Assembly (NCBI GenBank): GCA_963811605.1
Contig: CAWESA010000008.1
Coordinates: 248,001 to 312,000, forward strand
Reading direction: 5' to 3'
DNA: 64,000 bases
DNA from: CAVQLX01 sp963811605
GTDB lineage: Bacteria > Desulfobacterota > Binatia > DP-6
Position 1 is the first letter of the stretch; each line of letters starts with the position of its first letter. Position numbers and translations under genes: made by a program. Of this stretch, positions 59,158 through 64,000 are shown piece after piece. Under the pieces are notes generated by a model, which searched no databases, had not been told where the DNA came from, and worked only from the letters and a program-made list of their open reading frames with translations.

Positions 59158-60404
59158 AGCACGCCCTCGTCGCGCAGCTCGTCGACCTCCGCCGGCCGGA
59201 GACCGAGCAGCTGGCCGTACACATGCGCGTTGTGCTGGCCGAGCAGTGGGGCGGCGCGCTCGATGCGCCAGTCGGTGACGCCGAGGTGAACGGGTAACCC
59301 GTCGACACGCACGCGGCCCATCTCGGGATGGTCGACGACGGGCCACAGTCCCCACTCGGCGGTGGCAGGATCCTCGTCGATGCGTTCGCGCGGCGTCTGC
59401 ACGGGTGCGGCCGGGACGCCGACGGCCTGCAGCGCGGTCGCGACGGCGAGCTTGTCGTGCTCGCGCGTCCACGCACCGACGATCGCATCGAGCGCGTCCT
59501 CATCGGCCAGGCGTCCGTGGAGCGCGTCGAATCGTTCGTCCGCGAGGCGCGGATCGGCGATGACGCTCTTCAGCGCGCGCCAGTCGCGGTCGTCGCGACA
59601 GGCGATGGCGACCCAGCAGTCGTCGCCGCGAGACGGGTAGATGCCGTGCGGCGCCATGGCCGGAGATTGGCTGCGGTTCGAGTGCGGCATCCCGGGCCGG
59701 CGCAACGGTCTCCCGTTCACCGTGTAGTCGAGCACCACCGGACCCAGGAGTGTCGCGCCGGCGTCCGTGCACGACATGTCCATCCACTGGCCTTCGCCCG
59801 TGCGGGCGCGATGCACGAGGCCAGCCAGGATGGCGAGGGCCATCAGGTTGGCGCCTTGGTGATCCATGTAGGAGTAACCCCACCCGGCGGGCGGCTCGCC
59901 CGGCAGCCCCGAGCTGACGCTCAAGCCGCACGCGGCCTGGACGATGGGCCCCCAGGTCTTGAAGCGTGCATAGGGACCCCGCTGACCGAAGCCGCTGTGC
60001 GACACGTACACCACGTCGGGCCGGATCTCGCGCAGTACGTCATAGGAGAATCCCAGCCGCGCGAGGACGCCACTGGCGAAGTTTTCCGCCACGACGTCGC
60101 TGATCGCGACCAGGCGGCGCAGCAGCGCCTTCCCCCGCTCGGTGCGCAGGTTGAGGGTGATGCCGAGCTTCTCGACGTTGTGGTTTTGGAACCCGCCTCC
60201 AAGCTCGATGCCCCGCCGCTCGTCGACGAACGGCGACATGCCGCGCAGGATGTCCCATCCTCCCCGCGTCGCCGGATCCTCGATCCGGATCACCTCCGCG
60301 CCGAACGCCGCCAGGGTACGGGTCGCGCCGGCACCGGCGAGCTGGCCGGTGAAGTCGCAGATCCGCACATGGGAGAGCGCGCCCATGCGACGTGGGGTCC
60401 CCAT
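59154..60404 (-). CDS. CaiB/BaiF (family III) CoA-transferase, first copy
   Basis: A 416-aa family III CoA-transferase: VRICDFTGQLAGAGATRTLA, FGAEVIRIEDPATRGGWD, NVEKLGITLNLRTERGKALL and RPDVVYVSHSGFGQRGPYAR. GEGQWMDMSCTDAGATLLGP carries the Asp region used for the acyl-enzyme anhydride. The ATG overlaps the thiolase-like stop by one base (TGATG). Two copies in tandem may form a hetero-oligomer, as some family III enzymes do (for example BbsEF). Confidence 0.92.
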   Translation of the reverse strand: MGTPRRMGALSHVRICDFTGQLAGAGATRTLAAFGAEVIRIEDPATRGGWDILRGMSPFVDERRGIELGGGFQNHNVEKLGITLNLRTERGKALLRRLVAISDVVAENFASGVLARLGFSYDVLREIRPDVVYVSHSGFGQRGPYARFKTWGPIVQAACGLSVSSGLPGEPPAGWGYSYMDHQGANLMALAILAGLVHRARTGEGQWMDMSCTDAGATLLGPVVLDYTVNGRPLRRPGMPHSNRSQSPAMAPHGIYPSRGDDCWVAIACRDDRDWRALKSVIADPRLADERFDALHGRLADEDALDAIVGAWTREHDKLAVATALQAVGVPAAPVQTPRERIDEDPATAEWGLWPVVDHPEMGRVRVDGLPVHLGVTDWRIERAAPLLGQHNAHVYGQLLGLRPAEVDELRDEGVL

Positions 60405-61600
60405 CACCCGCGACCGAGGATGAGGCCGCTCGTCGGTACGCCCGTCCCGGCCGTGACCAGCACGTGCGTGACGCCGTCGATCTGGTTCGCCGCCGTGCCG
60501 CGTATCTGTCGGACGGCCTCTGCGACGCCGTTCATGCCGTGGATGTACGCCTCGCCGAGCTGGCCCCCGTGCGGGTTGAGCGGCAGACCGCCGCCGATCT
60601 CGATGTTCCCGTCTTTCACAAAATCCTTTGCCTCGCCGCGCGCGCAGAAGCCGAGCTCCTCGAGCTGCACCAGCACGAACGGGGTGAAGTGGTCGTAGAG
60701 GATCGCGGTGCGGATGTCGCGCGGCGCGAGGCCGGACATCTCCCAGAGCCGCCGGGCGACGATGCCCGCCTCGGGCAGGCCGACGATGGACTCGCGATAG
60801 TAGCTGGTCATCACCTGCTGGCCGGGACCGCTGCCCTGTGCGGCGGCGGTGATGAGCGCCGATGGATGCGGGAGATCCCGCGCATGCTCGGCCGCCACGA
60901 CGACGAGCGCCACGGCGCCGTCGCTCTCCTGGCAGCAGTCGAGCAGGTGCAGCGGCTCGACGATCCAGCGCGACGCCTGATGGTCGGCGAGCGTGATCGG
61001 CTTGCCGTGGAACCAGGCGGCTGGATTGGTGGCGGCATGCCGGCGGGCGGCGACCGCCACGCGACCGAAGTCCTCGCTGGTGGCGCCGAACTCGTGCATG
61101 TAACGCGTTGCGCACATCGCGACCCATGCCGCCGGCGTCACCAGCCCGAAGGGCAGGTACCAGCCGAACACCGCCGCCTCGCCCCCGGTTGGCGGCCCGG
61201 GCGACACGCTCTTCCGTTTGTCGTGTAGGCCGGCCCCGAAGCGATTTCCGGAGCGCTCGTTGAGCGCCCGGTACACCACGACGGCGCGCGCCACGCCGGT
61301 CGCGACGGCCATCGCCGCCTGCTGGATCACCGCCCCCGCGGCGCCGCCGCCGAACCCGATGCGGCTGAAGAAGGTCAGCGCCGGGATGCCGAGGTTGCGG
61401 GCGATCTCGGTCTCGGCGTTGCCGTCGACCGTGTACGAGACGAGCCCGTCGACGTCCTCCGGCTCGAGGCCCGCGTCCCGGAGCGCGGCGTGGATCGCCT
61501 CGACGGCGAGCTGCATCTCGCTGCGGCCCGAGTCCTTGGAGAACTCGGTCGCGCCGATGCCGGCGATGGCGGTACGGTTCGAGAGCCAGGCGGGGTCCAC
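60404..61600 (-). CDS. Thiolase-like lipid-transfer protein without the catalytic Cys (Ltp/aldolase type)
   Basis: A 398-aa thiolase-fold protein. RTAIAGIGATEFSKDSGRSE, DVDGLVSYTVDGNAETE and LDCCQESDGAVALVV are typical of SCP2-thiolase-like proteins; NPHGGQLGEAYIHGMNGVAE is the C-terminal His motif. At the nucleophile position the sequence is RIGFGGGAAGAVIQQAA, without the Cys of thiolases. With the adjacent DUF35 protein this matches the Ltp2-ChsH2(DUF35) retro-aldolase pair of steroid side-chain degradation. GTG start. Confidence 0.87.
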   Translation of the reverse strand: MDPAWLSNRTAIAGIGATEFSKDSGRSEMQLAVEAIHAALRDAGLEPEDVDGLVSYTVDGNAETEIARNLGIPALTFFSRIGFGGGAAGAVIQQAAMAVATGVARAVVVYRALNERSGNRFGAGLHDKRKSVSPGPPTGGEAAVFGWYLPFGLVTPAAWVAMCATRYMHEFGATSEDFGRVAVAARRHAATNPAAWFHGKPITLADHQASRWIVEPLHLLDCCQESDGAVALVVVAAEHARDLPHPSALITAAAQGSGPGQQVMTSYYRESIVGLPEAGIVARRLWEMSGLAPRDIRTAILYDHFTPFVLVQLEELGFCARGEAKDFVKDGNIEIGGGLPLNPHGGQLGEAYIHGMNGVAEAVRQIRGTAANQIDGVTHVLVTAGTGVPTSGLILGRG

Positions 61601-61604
61601 GGGT

Positions 61605-62000
61605 TCAATCTCGAAGCGGTCGGAACATGGGCAGCGTCAGGTCCGGATCGACGGCGACGAAGTCGAGTTCGACCGGAAGGCCGATCCGTACCTCCGCGGG
61701 GTCGATCCCGATGAGGTTGGTCACCAGGCGCGTACCCTCGGCGAGCTCGACGAGCGCGACGACGTAGCCCGGATCGAAGCCGGGCAGCCGGGGCTCGTGC
61801 GGCTTGCAGTAGCTGTAGACGGTTCCGCGGCCGCTGGCCTTCACCGCGTCGGCCGCAAGCGAGCGGCAGCTGGGACACATCGGGCTCGGTGGATGCCGCA
61901 GCCGCCCGCATTCCGCGCAGCGCTGGATCAGGAGCTCGCCGCGACGGACGCCCTCCCAGAAGAAGAGGTTGTCGCGATGGACGCCGGGCCGGGGTCGCAT
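61605..62000 (-). CDS. DUF35 zinc-ribbon/OB-fold protein
   Basis: A 131-aa protein: FFWEGVRRGELLIQRCAEC with CGRLRHPPSPMCPSC gives the C-x2-C...C-x2-C rubredoxin-like zinc ribbon; GRGTVYSYCKPHEPRLPGF and YVVALVELAEGTRLVTNLIG form the OB fold. DUF35 proteins bind acyl-CoA and work with thiolase-like partners; the partner gene starts 4 bases after this gene ends. ATG 62000 is used, with GTG 62003 adjacent. Confidence 0.92.
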   Translation of the reverse strand: MRPRPGVHRDNLFFWEGVRRGELLIQRCAECGRLRHPPSPMCPSCRSLAADAVKASGRGTVYSYCKPHEPRLPGFDPGYVVALVELAEGTRLVTNLIGIDPAEVRIGLPVELDFVAVDPDLTLPMFRPLRD

Positions 62001-62011
62001 CACTCGGGAGC

Positions 62012-63310
62012 TCAGCTTTCGAGCGCGGCGGCCAGCTGGTTGAACGCGTCGGCCATGGTGACGGGCTCGTTCGATCGGCTGGGAGGGATGCCGCCCCGGC
62101 CGCTCACCGGCCTGACGTCGACGTTCGCCGCCTGCGCGCGAAGCGCGTCGACCGTGCAACGCTCGCGACCGAGGAGATCGAACGAGCGCAGCCGGAACGC
62201 ACGCATCGCGTTGCCGTGCGTCACGAGGTGTACATCGTCCTCGGGGATGCCGGCGAGCGAACGCGCCAGCTGCTCGGGCGAGCTCGGCCAGGTCGAATCC
62301 GAATGCGGATAGTCGCACTCCCAGGAGATGTTCTCGATGCCGATCTTGTGACGCATCTCGAGCCCGGCGGCATCATCGATGAAGCAGGTGAGCACGTGCT
62401 CGCGGAAGACCTGGCTCGGCGTCTTGGCGCCGAAGTCCTGGCGCGTCCATGCGTGGTGGTGCTCGTACACGAAATCGCAGCGCTCGAGAAAGTACGGGAT
62501 CCACCCGATGCCGCCTTCCGAGAGGGCGATCTTCAGATCTGCGTAGTCGCGCAGGATCCGGGAGAACACCCAGTCGGACGCCGTGCTCACGATGGAGATC
62601 GGCGTCGCCACGATGCTCGCGTCGACGGGCATCTCCGGGGACGTGAGCGGCATGCCGCCCCCGGTGCCGATGTGCATGCAGAGGACGGCGCCCACGTCGC
62701 AGCACGCCTCCCACAGCGGCTTCCACGTCGGGCTGTGGATGCTCGGGAGCTGATGTGTCGTCGGGTTCGCCGAGAAGGCCACCGCATGGCAGCCGAGCTT
62801 CGCCACGCGCCGGACCTCGTCGGCAGAGCGCTCCGCATCCCAGAGCGGGAGCAGCGTCAGCGGGATGAAGCGGCCGGGGTAGGCACCCGCCCAGTCGTGG
62901 ATGTGCCAGTCGTTGTAGGCACGTAGCACGGCCAGCGCGAGGTCCTTGTCCGTGGCGTTCACGAACAGCTTGCCATCGTAGTGGGGAAAGGACGGAAAGC
63001 ACAGGGAGGCGAGCACGCCGTTGGCGTTCATGTCGCCGACGCGGGCGTGGACGTCGTGGCAGCCAGCGCGCATCTGCGCCAAGCGCGTCGGCTCCCAGCC
63101 GTACTCTTCTGGCGGACGTCCCGCGACGGCGTTCAGCCCGACGTTCGGCACTACCTGCCCCTCGAACGTCCACATCTCGTCGCCGCGCCGGTTCTTCACC
63201 ATCCTTGGCGCCCGATCGCGCCACTGCGCGGCCAGGTGGCGGTCGAACACATCTGGCGCCTCGACCACGTGATCGTCGACGCTCACGAGGATCAGGTCTC
63301 CCGGGCTCAT
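62012..63310 (-). CDS. Amidohydrolase_2 family hydrolase
   Basis: A 432-aa TIM-barrel enzyme. LILVSVDDHVVEAPDVFDRH is the N-terminal metal motif, GAVLCMHIGTGGGMP has the barrel His, and ISWECDYPHSDSTWP the conserved Asp/His motif near the C-terminus. This is the subfamily frequently found with CaiB transferases and DUF35 proteins in uncultured soil bacteria. It likely hydrolyses a ring-opened or beta-diketone CoA intermediate. First structural gene of the operon, ending 11 bases before the DUF35 ATG. Confidence 0.9.
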   Translation of the reverse strand: MSPGDLILVSVDDHVVEAPDVFDRHLAAQWRDRAPRMVKNRRGDEMWTFEGQVVPNVGLNAVAGRPPEEYGWEPTRLAQMRAGCHDVHARVGDMNANGVLASLCFPSFPHYDGKLFVNATDKDLALAVLRAYNDWHIHDWAGAYPGRFIPLTLLPLWDAERSADEVRRVAKLGCHAVAFSANPTTHQLPSIHSPTWKPLWEACCDVGAVLCMHIGTGGGMPLTSPEMPVDASIVATPISIVSTASDWVFSRILRDYADLKIALSEGGIGWIPYFLERCDFVYEHHHAWTRQDFGAKTPSQVFREHVLTCFIDDAAGLEMRHKIGIENISWECDYPHSDSTWPSSPEQLARSLAGIPEDDVHLVTHGNAMRAFRLRSFDLLGRERCTVDALRAQAANVDVRPVSGRGGIPPSRSNEPVTMADAFNQLAAALES

Positions 63311-63404
63311 CGGTCCGACTCCTTCTCGTCGTCCGGGGCGAGCGTCGAGGCGCGCCGCAGACGCGGCTGGAACGCGTGCGCATCGGAGCTCGAGCGACGG
63401 CCCG

Positions 63405-64000
63405 TCACTGCGCCCCGACCGCCCGCCAGCAGAACTCCCACAGCTCCGCTCCCGAGCGCTCCACGTCCCGCTCCTCCGCCGTGCCGAGCACGACGGCGTG
63501 GATCTGTGCGAACACGAGGTGCAGCACCAGCACCGCGAGCCGGCGCGGATCGGTCCGCCGGACGACGCGCGCCTCGATGCCCGCCGCCAGCTGGTCGGCG
63601 AGCAGCACCGTCAGGGGCTCCAGCGCGAAGCGGAGCTCGGCGGGCCGCGCCTCCGCCAGGCGCAGGTGCTCGTGACTGAGCGGCACGGTCTGCTTCAGCA
63701 GATCATCCGAGGTACCGCCCGTGAACACACCGGTCACCAGCATCCGCAGCCTCTCGACGGGGTCCGCGATGGCGGCCGTCTTGGCCGCGAGCGACGTGGC
63801 GGCGTCGCGCAGCGTCTCCTCGAAGACGGCCACCAGCAGATCGTCCTTACCGACGAAGCGCTGGTAGAAGGCACGAAGCGAGAGGCCCGTCCGCTCGCGG
63901 ACGTTCTGCACCGTGAGCCCGTCGAGGCCGGACTCGGCGACGATCTCGCGCGCCGCGGCAACGATGCGCCGGTTCTGCTCGACGGCGCGCCGGCGGGCGG
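63405..64000 (-). CDS. TetR-family regulator (5' end outside window)
   Basis: At least 197 aa are seen. NRRIVAAAREIVAESGLDGL, TVQNVRERTGLSLRAFYQRF and VGKDDLLVAVFEETL are the TetR HTH and following helix; the C-terminal ligand domain has no Cys cluster. It lies 94 bases upstream of the amidohydrolase and is transcribed in the same direction, so it probably controls the CoA-transferase/thiolase operon. The start codon is beyond the right edge. Confidence 0.87.
   Translation of the reverse strand, partial: ARRRAVEQNRRIVAAAREIVAESGLDGLTVQNVRERTGLSLRAFYQRFVGKDDLLVAVFEETLRDAATSLAAKTAAIADPVERLRMLVTGVFTGGTSDDLLKQTVPLSHEHLRLAEARPAELRFALEPLTVLLADQLAAGIEARVVRRTDPRRLAVLVLHLVFAQIHAVVLGTAEERDVERSGAELWEFCWRAVGAQ

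Overview
The window is about 70% GC, gene-dense and free of rRNA, tRNA and CRISPR. Its gene content suggests an uncultured soil or marine lineage near Candidatus Binatota ('Desulfobacterota_B', formerly lumped with Deltaproteobacteria). The reasons are F420/flavin LLM oxidoreductases, several amidohydrolase_2 proteins, CaiB-type CoA-transferases with a thiolase-like/DUF35 pair, and many secreted Cys-rich or beta-propeller proteins with Thr/Ser-rich linkers and DUF4215 repeats. The lineage is an inference from content, not from a marker gene.

Layout. 1-4.5 kb (minus): a secreted esterase cut by the left edge; a tightly overlapped trio (two-domain haem-oxygenase-like protein, methyltransferase, small lipoprotein); a VanX-type D-Ala-D-Ala dipeptidase. 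4.7-14.3 kb: a glycosyltransferase and an alkaline-phosphatase-fold hydrolase, an amidohydrolase divergent from an LLM oxidoreductase, a secreted FG-GAP protein, a Nu-class GST, an internally duplicated unknown protein, YhbY. 14.3-24.6 kb: a TetR gene divergent from an eight-gene operon (LLM monooxygenase, aldehyde dehydrogenase, D-aminoacylase-like amidohydrolase, zinc alcohol dehydrogenase, amidohydrolase_2, isochorismatase-fold protein, SDR, acyl-CoA synthetase). Most junctions are 1-4 base overlaps, and a 10+10 bp inverted repeat lies in the shared control region. This looks like a catabolic route that oxidises a substrate to an acid and activates it with CoA; the substrate is unknown. 24.6-31.8 kb: a degenerate thioester-domain/DUF4215 surface protein with a frameshift, two paralogous exported proteins, an alkylmercury-lyase-like protein, an acyl-CoA dehydrogenase and a NIPSNAP-like protein.

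31.8-41.5 kb is a genomic graveyard: truncated or frameshifted genes (unknown family, outer-membrane barrel, integron-integrase-like recombinase, GT39, SRPBCC). It also holds a well-formed attC site and a GNAT gene cleanly interrupted by a 1,434-bp IS3-family element with a 4-bp target duplication. I read this as a decayed chromosomal integron.

41.5-56 kb holds signalling and exported proteins: a zinc-ribbon/cyclase/ATPase/TPR protein, a small membrane protein and an alpha/beta-hydrolase-cyclase, then (minus) three secreted proteins, an 1100-aa ATPase regulator and a stand-alone paralogue of its C-terminal domain flanked by a repeated 26-bp element. 56-64 kb: an AhpD/CMD-like protein, a hotdog-like thioesterase, and a minus-strand operon of TetR, amidohydrolase_2, DUF35 zinc-ribbon/OB protein, Cys-less thiolase-like protein and two CaiB/BaiF CoA-transferases. 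It resembles acyl-CoA side-chain (Ltp2/ChsH2-like retro-aldol) chemistry.
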